A stretch of 64,000 nucleotides of DNA. It comes from Agromyces rhizosphaerae. GTDB taxonomy: Bacteria; Actinomycetota; Actinomycetes; Actinomycetales; Microbacteriaceae. Positions 10,646 to 19,439 of the stretch are shown here, piece after piece. The notes below the pieces were generated by a model that did no database searches, was not told where the DNA came from, and was given only the letters and a program-made list of their open reading frames with translations. Within the stretch, counting starts at the first letter, position 1; every line of letters begins with the position of its first letter. Both the position numbers and the translations under genes were made by a program. Where the stretch lies: the NCBI RefSeq assembly GCF_027925245.1, contig NZ_BSDP01000001.1:1178001-1242000 (forward strand). The letters run 5' to 3'.

Positions 10646-11605
10646 ATGAGCACGTCCGGCGGCACCCGAGCCATCCTCGCGGCCTTCCTCGCGAACCTCG
10701 GCATCGCGATCACGAAGTTCATCGCGTGGATCTTCTCCGGCTCGTCGTCGATGCTCGCCGAGGGCGTGCACTCGCTCGCCGACGCCGGCAACCAGCTGCT
10801 GCTCATCTGGGGCGGACGGCAGGCCAGGCGCAAGGCCGACCAGGAGCATCCGTTCGGCTACGGCCGCGAGCGGTACGTGTACGCCTTCGTGGTCGCGATC
10901 ATCCTGTTCTCGGTCGGCGGCGTGTTCTCGATCTACGAGGGCATCGAGAAGCTCGCCGACCCGCACCCGCTCGAGGTGTGGTGGCTGCCGCTGCTCGTGC
11001 TCGCGATCGCGATGGTGCTCGAGGGCTTCTCGCTGCGCACCGCCATCGTCGAGTCGAACAAGACGCGTGGCGATCGCTCGTGGTTCCAGTTCGTGCGCCG
11101 CGCGAAGGCGCCCGAGCTGCCCGTGGTGCTGCTCGAGGACGTCGCGGCACTGATCGGCCTCGTGCTCGCGTTCATCGGCGTGGGCCTCACCGTGCTGACC
11201 GGCAACGGCGTCTGGGACGCCGTCGGCACCCTCGCCATCGGCACGCTGCTGATCGTCGTGGCGATCGTGCTCGGCATCGAGACGAAGAGCCTGCTCGTGG
11301 GCGAGGGCGCCAACCCGCGCGACCTCGAGGCGATCGAGGCCGCGGTGCTCGAAGGCGACGAGGTCGAGCGCATCATCCACATGAAGACGCTCTACCTCGG
11401 CCCCGAGGAGCTCATGGTCGCCGCGAAGATCGCCTTCCGCGCCGATCAGCGCCTGCTCGAGGTGGCCGCCGCGACGAACGCGATCGAGAAGCGCGTGCGC
11501 GAGGCGGTGCCGGTGGCGCGGGTCATCTACTTCGAGCCCGACGTCTGGATCGATCCGGCCGCGCTTCCGGCGACCGACGTGATCGTCATCAAGGGCCTGG
11601 ACTGA
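10646..11605 (+). CDS. Cation diffusion facilitator transporter
   Basis: A 319-residue metal/proton antiporter with six hydrophobic segments and a C-terminal cytoplasmic domain of about 90 residues. The metal site of the second helix is recognisable in EGVHSLADAGNQ, and the histidine/aspartate pair of the fifth helix region is replaced here by LEDVAALIGL. A long insertion follows helix 4 (VESNKTRGDRSWFQFVRRAK). Substrate is probably Zn2+, Fe2+ or Mn2+. It is predicted to be leaderless and is followed after 5 bases by a glutamine amidotransferase-like gene. Confidence 0.9.
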   Translation: MSTSGGTRAILAAFLANLGIAITKFIAWIFSGSSSMLAEGVHSLADAGNQLLLIWGGRQARRKADQEHPFGYGRERYVYAFVVAIILFSVGGVFSIYEGIEKLADPHPLEVWWLPLLVLAIAMVLEGFSLRTAIVESNKTRGDRSWFQFVRRAKAPELPVVLLEDVAALIGLVLAFIGVGLTVLTGNGVWDAVGTLAIGTLLIVVAIVLGIETKSLLVGEGANPRDLEAIEAAVLEGDEVERIIHMKTLYLGPEELMVAAKIAFRADQRLLEVAAATNAIEKRVREAVPVARVIYFEPDVWIDPAALPATDVIVIKGLD

Positions 11606-11610
11606 GCGAC

Positions 11611-12330
11611 ATGCGCACGGTGCTCGTCGTGCGCCACGACACCGCGATCGGGCTCGGCAACCTCGGCCCGGTGCTCGAGCGACGGGGCTATCGCATCGAG
11701 TTCGCGGACGCCCCGACGGGCGCGGTCGCCGGCGTCGACCCGCTCGCGCACGACCTCGTGCTCGTGCTCGGCGGGGACGAGTCGGCGTACGCGCTCGACG
11801 CCTACCCGTACCTCGCCGACGAGGTCGCGCTGCTGCAGGCCCGGGTCGCCGCCGAGGCGCCCGTGCTCGGCGTGTGCCTCGGCGCGCAGCTGCTCGCGCA
11901 GGCCATGGGCGGCCGCGCCTACCGCGGCCCGGCGAAGGAGGTGGGCTGGCTCGAGGTGCGGCCCACCGCGGCCGGCGCGCACTCCCCCGTGCGCCACGTC
12001 GCGGGGGTGCCGGTGGTGCAGTGGCACGGCGACACGTTCGACCTGCCGGAGGGGGTCACGCGGCTCGCGGGCTCGCCGCAGTACCCGAACCAGGCCTTCG
12101 GCCGCGGCGACTGGCTGCTCGCGGTGCAGTTCCACCCCGAGGTGACCGAGGAGATCCACGAGGACTGGCTCGCGCTCTGGGGCGACGAGCTTCCCGGGTA
12201 CGGGCTCAGCGTCACGCAGCTGCGCGCCGAACGTGCCGAGTACGGCGAGCGGATGCAGCGGGCATCCGCCGCCCTGCTCGAGGACTACCTCGACCGGATC
12301 GAGGCGCGCGCACGTCCGTCCGCGGCCTGA
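11611..12330 (+). CDS. Class I glutamine amidotransferase-like protein (GMP synthase-like)
   Basis: A 239-residue stand-alone GATase1 domain. The nucleophile elbow is [17 protein letters not shown] (Cys near 88), and the catalytic His and Glu lie in [10 protein letters not shown]. Such stand-alone proteins are annotated as type 1 glutamine amidotransferases, and some are gamma-glutamyl hydrolases; the acceptor is unknown. The ATG at 11611 follows the CDF stop by 5 bases without a good ribosome-binding site, pointing to coupling. A much longer upstream frame is not coding. Confidence 0.88.
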   Translation: MRTVLVVRHDTAIGLGNLGPVLERRGYRIEFADAPTGAVAGVDPLAHDLVLVLGGDESAYALDAYPYLADEVALLQARVAAEAPVLGVCLGAQLLAQAMGGRAYRGPAKEVGWLEVRPTAAGAHSPVRHVAGVPVVQWHGDTFDLPEGVTRLAGSPQYPNQAFGRGDWLLAVQFHPEVTEEIHEDWLALWGDELPGYGLSVTQLRAERAEYGERMQRASAALLEDYLDRIEARARPSAA

Positions 12331-12340
12331 CCCGCGAGGC

Positions 12341-12820
12341 TCAACGCCCGGGGCGGCGGTCGGGGTCGTCGAAGAAGTCGCGGAGCATTCGACCGGACTC
12401 GTCCTCGAGCACGCCCGCGAACACCTCGACGCGGTGGTTGAGGCGCCGGTCGCGCAGCACGTCGTAGAGCGAGCCGGCCGCCCCGGCCTTGTCGTCCCAG
12501 GCGCCGAACACGACCGTGGGCACGCGCGCGGCCACGATCGCGCCGGCGCACATCACGCACGGCTCGAGCGTCACGACCAGCGTGCAGCCGGTCAGGTGCC
12601 GGTCGCCGGTCGCCGCGGCCGCACGGCGCAGGGCGAGCACCTCGGCGTGGGCGGTGGGGTCGCCGGTCGCCTCGCGCTCGTTGCGCGCGGTCGCGATCAC
12701 GCTGCCCTCGCCGTCGACCACGATCGCGCCGACGGGCACGTCGCCGGAGGCCGCGGGGGCGGACGCGGCCTCGTCGAGGGCGAGGCGCATCCAGGCCTCG
12801 TGGTGCGCATCGTGGGGCAT
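12341..12820 (-). CDS. tadA: tRNA-specific adenosine deaminase
   Basis: A 159-residue zinc deaminase that converts A34 of tRNA-Arg(ACG) to inosine. The zinc and catalytic motifs are [12 protein letters not shown] (HAE) and [11 protein letters not shown] (PCxxC), with the substrate-binding segment [12 protein letters not shown]. The length fits TadA. The start ATG at 12820 has a GGGGGAG site. Its tRNA substrate is encoded at 30324-30396 in this window. It is convergent with the amidotransferase gene and divergent from upp. Confidence 0.93.
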   Translation of the reverse strand: MPHDAHHEAWMRLALDEAASAPAASGDVPVGAIVVDGEGSVIATARNEREATGDPTAHAEVLALRRAAAATGDRHLTGCTLVVTLEPCVMCAGAIVAARVPTVVFGAWDDKAGAAGSLYDVLRDRRLNHRVEVFAGVLEDESGRMLRDFFDDPDRRPGR

Positions 12821-12913
12821 CCGCTCCCCCTTCGTGGTCCCCGGCCGTCCGGTCCGGTTCCGAGCCTATCCGCGCCGTGCGCCGGGGACGCGCCGCGCCC
12901 TAGACTGGCGACC

Positions 12914-13546
12914 ATGCGAGTCCACGTCGCCGACCACCCGCTCATCACCCACAAGCTCACGGTGCTCCGCGATCAGGACACGCCGTCGCCCGTGTTCCGC
13001 TCGCTGGTCTCGGAGCTGATGACGCTCCTCGCCTACGAGGGCACGCGCAACGTGCGCGTCGAGCCGGTCGACATCGTGACCCCGGTCGCCCCGACGACGG
13101 GCGTGCGCATCGCCGAGCCGAGGCCGCTCATCGTGCCGATCCTGCGCGCAGGGCTCGGCATGCTCGAGGGGATGACGACGCTGCTGCCGAGCGCCGAGGT
13201 CGGCTTCCTCGGCATGGCCCGCGACGAGGAGACGCTCGAGCCGACGACCTACGCCGAGCGGCTGCCCGACGACCTCACCGACCGGCAGTGCTTCGTGCTC
13301 GACCCGATGCTCGCCACCGGCGGATCGCTCATCGCCGCGATCGACTACCTGCTGGCGCGCGGAGCGGAGGACGTGACCGCGGTGTGCATCCTCGCCGCCC
13401 CGGAGGGCCTGCGTGCGGTCGAGGAGGCCATGGCCGACCGCGACGTCACGGTCGTGGTGGGCGCGGTCGACGACCACCTGAACGAGCACGGCTTCATCGT
13501 GCCCGGCCTGGGCGACGCCGGCGACCGGCTGTACGGCACCGTCTGA
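12914..13546 (+). CDS. upp: Uracil phosphoribosyltransferase
   Basis: A 210-residue pyrimidine salvage enzyme that makes UMP from uracil and PRPP. Visible family features are the N-terminal [18 protein letters not shown], the middle segment [13 protein letters not shown], and the PRPP loop [15 protein letters not shown]. The C-terminal uracil-site segment is [16 protein letters not shown]. Length is standard. A TAGACT hexamer at 12901-12906 ends 7 bases before the ATG, so the transcript is probably leaderless; this also rules out a longer upstream frame. Confidence 0.96.
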   Translation: MRVHVADHPLITHKLTVLRDQDTPSPVFRSLVSELMTLLAYEGTRNVRVEPVDIVTPVAPTTGVRIAEPRPLIVPILRAGLGMLEGMTTLLPSAEVGFLGMARDEETLEPTTYAERLPDDLTDRQCFVLDPMLATGGSLIAAIDYLLARGAEDVTAVCILAAPEGLRAVEEAMADRDVTVVVGAVDDHLNEHGFIVPGLGDAGDRLYGTV

Positions 13547-13790
13547 CCGCCGCGCCCGGGTCGCCGCGGCCCCGCCGGCCGGTCGCACGGTCTGCGCCGG
13601 CGGCCGCTTCTGACGAAGGTTCTTCGGCCTCGCGGCGCCTGTGCCGGAAACGATCGCGGAAACTTTTCTGAATCCGCCTCTCGTCGAATCTTCTTCATCC
13701 GGGCCGGTCAGCGCGAGCAGTCCGCCGACGATCCGCGTCGGCGGCCGCATCCGCTGCGCAGTCCCACTCCACAGACCCGGCGTCATGAAT

Positions 13791-13819
13791 TGACACACTC
13801 CCCCATGCCCGCTTTACTT
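13791..13819 (+). promoter_or_regulatory. Promoter of Cys leader peptide / winged-helix regulator
   Basis: A perfect -35 TTGACA at 13791-13796 is followed, after 16-17 bases, by TTTACT/TTACTT at 13813-13819. Transcription would begin at or next to the ATG at 13826. It is one of the best consensus promoters in the window. The preceding stretch 13547-13790 shows no gene, only a GC-rich inverted repeat (13572-13578 with 13597-13603) that may terminate upp. Confidence 0.75.
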
Positions 13820-13825
13820 GCCCGC

Positions 13826-13927
13826 ATGACCGACACCACGCGCACCCCGACCTCCTTCGAGGCGATCGGGCACGCCGGCATGATGATGGCCGGCCGCGCG
13901 AGCATGTGTTGTCGAATGTGCCGCTGA
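13826..13927 (+). CDS. Putative leaderless cysteine-codon leader peptide (33 residues)
   Basis: A short frame that begins at the predicted transcription start and ends AGRASMCCRMCR followed by TGA. Three of the last six residues are Cys, two encoded by TGT, a codon that is rare in this GC-rich DNA, together with a rare CGA. Leaderless short frames rich in Cys codons act as cysteine-responsive attenuators in mycobacteria; the resemblance here is by layout only. It is followed by 173 non-coding bases and then the winged-helix regulator on the same strand. It could be a non-functional chance frame, but the consensus promoter placed exactly at its ATG argues otherwise. Confidence 0.55.
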   Translation: MTDTTRTPTSFEAIGHAGMMMAGRASMCCRMCR

Positions 13928-14011
13928 CCCCAGGGTCCACGTCGAGCACGCAGCGCCGAGATCCCGGCCGACGCCTGCTCCCGGACACGCCCGACCGGCA
14001 CGTCCGCCTCC

Positions 14012-14027
14012 GCCCCGCATCCGGGGC
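14012..14027 (+). other. Small hairpin in leader between uORF and regulator
   Basis: GCCCCG / CGGGGC with a 4-base loop. It lies 85 bases after the leader peptide stop and could take part in attenuation, but there is no U-tract and it is short. Confidence 0.3.
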
Positions 14028-14100
14028 CCGCGCAATCCCGACCCGCTCCAGCGCACCGCACCGCGCCGGGTCGCCCCGCATCATCACGAAGGATCGACCG

Positions 14101-14841
14101 ATGTCTCTCGCCCAGCTCTCCACTCCCGCTCCCACCGTCGCCCCCGCCGTCCGCCCGGCGGTCGCCCTCGCCGATCGACGCGAGGCCGCCCAGGCGGCGC
14201 CCGCCGCATCGGCCCCGTCCGCACCGCGCATCCGCGCCGTCCCCGAGGGCTCCGAGGCGCGCGGCTTCGTCTTCTACGTGGGCATCGACGAGGCCAAGGC
14301 CGAGGCCGACGGCACCAGCCTGCACGAGATCGTCGCCGAGCTGCGCCGCCTGACCGCCCAGCTCGCACCGTCGGCGGAGACGTACGCCGCCGTCGCCCTC
14401 GCCCCCGAGGGCGCGGGCGGTCGCGACGTCGACGTCGTGCGCCTCGCACTCCAGGAGCCGACCGCGCTCGCGCAGCAGCACGCCGACGAGGCCGACGCCG
14501 ACCGCCACCCCGACGGCGTGATCATCGACATCTCCCGCAAGCGCGTGCTGCTCGACGGCGAGCCCGCAGGCCTCACCTACAAGGAGTTCGAGCTGCTGCA
14601 GTACCTCGTGCTGCGCGAGGGCCGCACCATCGACCGCCACGAGCTCATCGACGGGCTCTGGGGCGACGCCGACGACGCCCCGAACGAGCGCACGATCGAC
14701 GTGCACGTGCGGCGCCTGCGCTCCAAGCTCGCCCACTACGAGGACATCGTGCGCACCGTTCGCGGCGCCGGCTACCGGTTCGACCGCCACGCCGACGTCT
14801 CGATCCGGCAGGCCTCGACGCCCAGCCCCGACGTGTTCTGA
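14101..14841 (+). CDS. Winged-helix (OmpR/PhoB-type) DNA-binding protein without receiver domain
   Basis: A 246-residue regulator. Residues 1-45 are Ala/Pro-rich. Residues 55-125 form a small domain that begins FVFYVGIDEAKAEADG. The C-terminal trans_reg_C domain (about 140-235) has LTYKEFELLQYLVLREG, the recognition helix region NERTIDVHVRRLRSKL and the wing VRTVRGAGYRF. There is no phospho-acceptor receiver domain, so control must be through another signal. GAAGGA lies about 8 bases before the ATG. The Cys-rich leader peptide upstream suggests its expression responds to cysteine or translation status. The target genes are unknown. Confidence 0.85.
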   Translation: MSLAQLSTPAPTVAPAVRPAVALADRREAAQAAPAASAPSAPRIRAVPEGSEARGFVFYVGIDEAKAEADGTSLHEIVAELRRLTAQLAPSAETYAAVALAPEGAGGRDVDVVRLALQEPTALAQQHADEADADRHPDGVIIDISRKRVLLDGEPAGLTYKEFELLQYLVLREGRTIDRHELIDGLWGDADDAPNERTIDVHVRRLRSKLAHYEDIVRTVRGAGYRFDRHADVSIRQASTPSPDVF

Positions 14842-14879
14842 TCCCGTTCGTTCACGTGCCGCGTCACCGGGCATGCGAA

Positions 14880-14912
14880 CGGGCGGAACGGGTTCGGGTC
14901 CCGTTCCGCCCG
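14880..14912. terminator. Bidirectional hairpin terminator
   Basis: A perfect 13-bp stem, CGGGCGGAACGGG (14880-14892) with its complement at 14900-14912, and a 7-base loop. It separates the convergent winged-helix and DUF4242 genes. Confidence 0.75.
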
Positions 14913-14935
14913 CGTGATCGCGAGTCGTCGTCCGG

Positions 14936-15184
14936 TCAGACCTCGCCCGTGATCTCGTAGACCTCCGCCGTCGGGTGGCCGGCGCGCTCGTGCACGCGCA
15001 TCACGGCCTCCTTCGACGGACCGGTCGACAGGCACCACACCTTGCCGCTCGCAGAGTCGATCCAGGCGTGCGCGAAGTGCACGCCCTCCGCCGCCTCGAT
15101 CGCCAGATCGGCGTCGTGCGCCTCCGAAAGCTGCTCCGTCGTCACGCCGACGAATCCCTCGTGTACGTCCATGAACTGTGCCAT
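14936..15184 (-). CDS. DUF4242 / SCO4226-type nickel-binding-like protein
   Basis: An 82-residue ferredoxin-fold protein. It begins AQFMDVHEGFVGVTTEQL and ends AGHPTAEVYEITGEV, the layout of the DUF4242 family whose Streptomyces member SCO4226 binds nickel. The ATG at 15184 is preceded by a GGAGGAAGGGAG run, which overrides longer in-frame starts. It is divergent from the LuxR-type regulator. A sensor or metal-storage role is possible but unproved. Confidence 0.8.
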   Translation of the reverse strand: MAQFMDVHEGFVGVTTEQLSEAHDADLAIEAAEGVHFAHAWIDSASGKVWCLSTGPSKEAVMRVHERAGHPTAEVYEITGEV

Positions 15185-15325
15185 CGCACGCTCCCTTCCT
15201 CCGGCATCCCACGATGTCCGCGTGACTCCCACCATGGCCGCTGCGCAACCACGTGCCATCGGCCATCCGACCGATCATGTGTCGGCGCCCTCCGAGCGGG
15301 GTCGGCCGATCCGTACACTGGCCGC

Positions 15326-15355
15326 ATGCCGCCCGAGACGAGTCGCCGCCGATGA
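15326..15355 (+). CDS. Nine-residue upstream ORF coupled to LuxR-type regulator
   Basis: The frame ATG CCG CCC GAG ... CGA TGA encodes 9 residues (MPPETSRRR) and its stop overlaps the ATG of the regulator (ATGA). A TACACT hexamer at 15314-15319 ends 6 bases before this ATG, so transcription should begin on it. That would make the regulator dependent on translation of this minicistron. Support is positional only. Confidence 0.4.
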   Translation: MPPETSRRR

Positions 15356-18225
15356 GTGGGCCGTCGCGGGTCTGCCCGGTGCTCGTCGGCAGGGCCGACC
15401 TCCTCGCGCTCGCCGAGCGGCGCATCGCGGAGTCGCGCGAACGGGGGCACGTGCTCCTGCTCGCGGGCGAGGCGGGCATCGGCAAGACGCGACTGCTCGG
15501 CGAGGTTACCGATCGCCTGCCCGAGGGCACCGCGCTGCACGCCGCGGGCGCCTACCCGCGCGACGCCGAGGCGGCGGGCGGACTGCTGCTCGCGCTCGCC
15601 GATGCGCTGACGCGCTCCGAGTCGGGCGACGCCCCCGAGCACGGCCGTCGCCTGCGCGAGCTGCTCGCCGGCAGCGCCGATGCCGAGCGGTCGGATGCCG
15701 CGCGCCATCGCCGCATCCTCGTCGGCGACCTCGCGGGCACCTGTCTCGACCTCCTCGCCGCGGGTCCGACCGTGCTCGCCATCGAGGACCTGCACTGGGC
15801 CGACGACCTCAGCCTCGACGTGCTCGAGCGCGTCGCCGACGGGGTGCCGTCAGGCGGCCTGCTGGTCGCGACCTATCGCAGCGACGAGCTGTACCCGAGG
15901 TCGAGCCTGCGTGGGTGGCGGGCCCGCCTGGTCTCGCGGCGCGCGGCCGAGGAGGCGCGACTCGGCCGCCTCGACGCCGGCGGCACGCGAGCGATGATCG
16001 AGTCGATCACGGGGCGGACCGCCCCCACCGACACCGTCCGGCGACTGCACGCGCGCGGCGACGGGATCCCGCTGCACGTCGAGGAGCTGCTCGCCGCGAC
16101 CGACGAGCGCGACGGCGACGCGGCCGTGCCGGACACGGTCGCGGACGCGGTGCTCGTGCGGGCGGAGCGGCTCGGGGCGGTCGCACGAGAGCTGATCGCC
16201 GCGGCGGCCGTCATCGGGCGGTCGTTCGACCTCGACCTCCTCGCCGCGGTCGCGTCGCACGACCCCGATGCGGTGGACGAGGGCATGACCGAGCTCGCTG
16301 CCGCCCAGCTCGTGGTGCCGGGCGGCGACGGCCGCCGGTTCGACTTCCGGCACGCACTCATCCGAGACGCGATCCACGGGGCGATCCCACCGCTGCACCG
16401 GCGTCGCCTGCACGCGGCGGTCGCGCGCGCGGCCCTCGTCGCGGGCTTCGGCGACGCATTCGTCTCCGATCAGTTCGAGCAGGCCGGGCTGGCGGCGGAG
16501 GCGCACCGGCACGCGCTCGCCGCCGCGCTCGACGCGGTCCGGGTGTCGGCCCACCGCGAGGCGGTCGACCTGTACCGGCGGGCCGAGCGGACGATGCCCT
16601 CGGCCACGCCCGCCCCGCTCCGGGCCGACCTGCGCGCGCGGCTCGCGAACGAGCTCGCCGCGATCGACGACAGCCGGGCGGCGGCCGACAAGTTCCAGGC
16701 GGCGATCGCGCTGCACCGCGAGAGTGGCGACGAGGTGGCCGCCGCACGGCTCGTTCCCGCGCTCATGGCGTCGCGGCACCTGCTGGGCGACGACCTGGCC
16801 GCCCGGTGCCTGCTCGCCGAGACCGCGCTCGAGCGCCTCGACGGGCGCGACGACGTCCCCGACGCGGTGGTGGCGGGCCTCCTCGCGGCGCTTGCAGCGG
16901 CCACCATGCTCAGTCGCCTGCTCGACACCTCGATCGGGTACGCCGAGCGGGCGCGCGCCCTGGTGCCCGCGGGCGAGGCACCCGCGCTGCGCCGCCACAT
17001 CGACACCACGCTCGCGAGCGACTACCTCTTCGCCGGGCGCTCGGCGGAGGGCTGGTCCATGCTCGAGGGCGCGGTCGCCGAGGCCGCCGGCGCGGGCCAG
17101 GAGGCCGAGGCGTCGCGCGGCTACCGGATGGTGGGCTCCAGCGGTTCGGTGCTCGTGGAGTACGACCATGCGACCGAGTGGATCGCGCGTGGCATGGAGT
17201 ACACCGCGCGGGTCGAGAGCTGGAACGACCACCACTACCTCGCGGCGCACGCCGCGCACGTGCGCTGGGCCACGGGCGACTGGGCGGCGGCGGACGACCT
17301 CGCACGGCGCGTGCTCGCGGACGGCCAGGGCGGCATCACGACGCGCATCACCCTCCTGCACGTGCTCGGCTACCTCGAGCTCGGGCGTGCCCGCTTCGAC
17401 GCCGCACGCGCGCACCTCGAGGAGGCCCGCGAGCTCGGCGAGCGCATGGCCGAACTGCAGCGACTCTCGCCCGCGCTCTGGGGGCTCGCCGAGGTCGCGG
17501 CGCACGAGGGTCGTCACGACGACGCGGTCGCCCTCACCGGCGAGGGCCTCGACGCCTCGCTCGCGGTCGAGGACGCCGCCTACCTCTTCCCGCACGTGCT
17601 CACCGGCGTGCGCGCCCGGGTCGCGCTGCGGCAGCTGGACGACGCCCGCGCGTTCCTCGACGCCGCCGGTCCGCCGGTGCGCCGCCGTGGCATCCCCGGC
17701 ACGCTGCCCGTGCTCGACCACGCCGAGGGCGTGCTGCTGCTCGCCGAGGGACGCACGGGACAGGCCCGCGAGGCGCTCGAACGCGCGGCCACGGCGTGGC
17801 GCGGCCGCGGCCGGGCCTGGGAGGGCGTGCAGGCCCTCGTCGACCTGGCGGGTGCCTGCGCGCGCACTCGCCGCCCGTCGGAGACGGCCGCCCACGCGGC
17901 ATCCGCTCTGGAGTGGGCTCGCGAGATCGGGAGTCCGCTGCTCGAGCGGCGTGCGGCCGACGCCGCGACGGATGCTCCGGACGGCGCGATCGGCCCGCTC
18001 AGCGCGCGCGAGGTCGACGTCGCCCGGCTCGTCGGCGAGGGCGCGACGAACCGCGAGATCGCGCGTCGGCTGGTCATCTCGCCGAGCACGGTCTCGACGC
18101 ACGTCGAGCACATCCTCGCCAAGCTGGGCATGGCCCGGCGCACCGAGGTCGCCGCCTGGATCGCTGCGCAGAGCGTCGGTGCAGTCGATGCTCCGGCCGT
18201 TGCCCGCCCGCCGGAGCGCGCGTAG
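15352..18225 (+). CDS. Large AAA/TPR LuxR-family transcriptional regulator (LAL type)
   Basis: A 957-residue LAL-type regulator. An N-terminal ATPase module has Walker A GEAGIGKT (residues 39-46) and the Walker B-like [13 protein letters not shown] long alpha-helical TPR-like central region (about 350-870) follows, and the C-terminal LuxR helix-turn-helix (about 882-938) is marked by [18 protein letters not shown] and [19 protein letters not shown]. These proteins integrate ligand binding by the TPR region with DNA binding; the ligand is unknown. The start ATG at 15352 overlaps a minicistron stop, and there is no ribosome-binding site of its own. Confidence 0.93.
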   Translation: MSGPSRVCPVLVGRADLLALAERRIAESRERGHVLLLAGEAGIGKTRLLGEVTDRLPEGTALHAAGAYPRDAEAAGGLLLALADALTRSESGDAPEHGRRLRELLAGSADAERSDAARHRRILVGDLAGTCLDLLAAGPTVLAIEDLHWADDLSLDVLERVADGVPSGGLLVATYRSDELYPRSSLRGWRARLVSRRAAEEARLGRLDAGGTRAMIESITGRTAPTDTVRRLHARGDGIPLHVEELLAATDERDGDAAVPDTVADAVLVRAERLGAVARELIAAAAVIGRSFDLDLLAAVASHDPDAVDEGMTELAAAQLVVPGGDGRRFDFRHALIRDAIHGAIPPLHRRRLHAAVARAALVAGFGDAFVSDQFEQAGLAAEAHRHALAAALDAVRVSAHREAVDLYRRAERTMPSATPAPLRADLRARLANELAAIDDSRAAADKFQAAIALHRESGDEVAAARLVPALMASRHLLGDDLAARCLLAETALERLDGRDDVPDAVVAGLLAALAAATMLSRLLDTSIGYAERARALVPAGEAPALRRHIDTTLASDYLFAGRSAEGWSMLEGAVAEAAGAGQEAEASRGYRMVGSSGSVLVEYDHATEWIARGMEYTARVESWNDHHYLAAHAAHVRWATGDWAAADDLARRVLADGQGGITTRITLLHVLGYLELGRARFDAARAHLEEARELGERMAELQRLSPALWGLAEVAAHEGRHDDAVALTGEGLDASLAVEDAAYLFPHVLTGVRARVALRQLDDARAFLDAAGPPVRRRGIPGTLPVLDHAEGVLLLAEGRTGQAREALERAATAWRGRGRAWEGVQALVDLAGACARTRRPSETAAHAASALEWAREIGSPLLERRAADAATDAPDGAIGPLSAREVDVARLVGEGATNREIARRLVISPSTVSTHVEHILAKLGMARRTEVAAWIAAQSVGAVDAPAVARPPERA

Positions 18226-18234
18226 GGTGACCGC

Positions 18235-18600
18235 ATGCTGACCGTCGGGACCGTCGTGCTCGGGGTCGACGACCTGCAGCGCGCGATGACGTTCTGGTGC
18301 GCCGCGCTCGACTACGTGCCCCGCCACGAGCCGCGGCCGGACTGGGTGATCCTCGATCCACGAGCGGGTACCGACGCGGGCACGTCCATCGCCCTCTCGC
18401 AGGACCGCTCGCGCGTGAGCCTGCCGCCCCGCATGCATCTCGACCTCTACGCCGACGACCAGCAGGCGGAGATCGACCGCCTCGTGGGTCTCGGCGCGCG
18501 GCACATCGACTGGGACCGCTACCCGCCCGGCGCCGACTGGATCGTGCTCGAGGACACCGAGGGCAACCGCTTCGACGTGATCGACACCAGCGGGGCATGA
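18235..18600 (+). CDS. VOC-family (glyoxalase/bleomycin resistance-like) protein
   Basis: A 121-residue vicinal-oxygen-chelate protein. It contains the paired beta-alpha-beta-beta-beta units VGTVVLGVDDLQRAMTFW and MHLDLYADDQQAEIDRL and ends WIVLEDTEGNRFDVID. These folds serve glyoxalases, dioxygenases and antibiotic-binding proteins, and the ligand is not evident. A TAGGGT (18223-18228), which includes the stop of the LuxR gene, lies 6 bases before its ATG, so it could also be transcribed separately without a leader. Its stop overlaps the next start (ATGA). Confidence 0.88.
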   Translation: MLTVGTVVLGVDDLQRAMTFWCAALDYVPRHEPRPDWVILDPRAGTDAGTSIALSQDRSRVSLPPRMHLDLYADDQQAEIDRLVGLGARHIDWDRYPPGADWIVLEDTEGNRFDVIDTSGA

Positions 18601-19421
18601 CCGGGTCGGTCGAGGTGCCGCCGGTCGCCGAGACCGCACTCGTCGCCAGGCTGCGTGCGGCCGGGTGCGTGTTCGCCGAGGAGGAGGCCGCGTTGCTGGT
18701 CGAGGCGGCGACGGATGCCGGTGAGCTGGAGCAGCTCGTGCGGCGACGCCTCGACGGCGAGCCGCTCGAGCCCCTCCTCGGGTGGGCGGAGTTCCGCGGG
18801 CGGCGCATGGCCGTCGGGCCGGGCGTGTTCGTACCGCGGCGGCGGTCGGAGTTCCTTGCCCAGCTCGCAGTCGCAGCGTGCCGCGGAGTCGAGGGGCGCC
18901 CGGCCGTGCTCGTCGAGCTGTGCTGCGGGGTCGCGGCGATCGCCGCGGCAGTGGCCGCGGAGCTGCAGGACGCGGGGGTCGCGGTACGCGTGCACGCCGC
19001 GGACGTCGACCCGGTCGCGGCCGGCTACGCACGGCGCAACCTCGCCGAGTTCGACGGGTTCGTCGGCGTCGGCGACCTGGACGCCCCGCTGCCGCGCGAG
19101 CTGCTCGGGCGCGTCGACTGCCTGGTCGCGAACGCGCCCTACGTGCCGACCGACGAGGTCGCCCATATGCCGCGCGAGGCGCGAGACGCCGAGCCGCTGG
19201 TCGCGCTGGACGGCGGGCCGGACGGGCTCGCGCTGCACCGCCGCATCGCCGCCGCGGCGCCGCGCTGGCTGACGCCTGGCGGGGTCGCGGTCATCGAGAC
19301 GAGCGAGCGCCAGGCGGAGGCATCCGTCGCCCTGCTCGTGGCAGCCGGGCTCGACGCGCATGCGGAGCGCTCCGAGACCCACGGTGCCGTGGCTGCGGTG
19401 GGGCGGATGCCCGCGGCCTGA
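18597..19421 (+). CDS. PrmC-related protein N5-glutamine methyltransferase
   Basis: A 274-residue SAM-dependent methyltransferase of the PrmC-related actinobacterial subfamily. The SAM loop is VLVELCCGVAAIAAAVA and the acceptor motif is VANAPYVPTDEV near residue 178, where the usual NPPY is NAPY. The segment before the core (FRGRRMAVGPGVFVPRRR) corresponds to the PrmC substrate-recognition loop. It is translationally coupled to the VOC protein by an ATGA overlap. Whether it methylates release factors or another glutamine is unknown. Confidence 0.88.
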   Translation: MTGSVEVPPVAETALVARLRAAGCVFAEEEAALLVEAATDAGELEQLVRRRLDGEPLEPLLGWAEFRGRRMAVGPGVFVPRRRSEFLAQLAVAACRGVEGRPAVLVELCCGVAAIAAAVAAELQDAGVAVRVHAADVDPVAAGYARRNLAEFDGFVGVGDLDAPLPRELLGRVDCLVANAPYVPTDEVAHMPREARDAEPLVALDGGPDGLALHRRIAAAAPRWLTPGGVAVIETSERQAEASVALLVAAGLDAHAERSETHGAVAAVGRMPAA

Positions 19422-19439
19422 CGCCCGGTGCGACCCCGC

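Noticed and set aside
10249..12330. A 693-codon plus-strand frame
   Set aside because: Residues before the ATG at 11611 are antisense to proC and out of frame with the CDF gene; only the glutamine amidotransferase part is real.
15850..19032. A 1060-codon open frame on the minus strand opposite the LuxR regulator
   Set aside because: It is Arg/Pro/Ala-rich with no domain and lies antisense to a gene with clear motifs. Very high GC content makes such shadow frames common.
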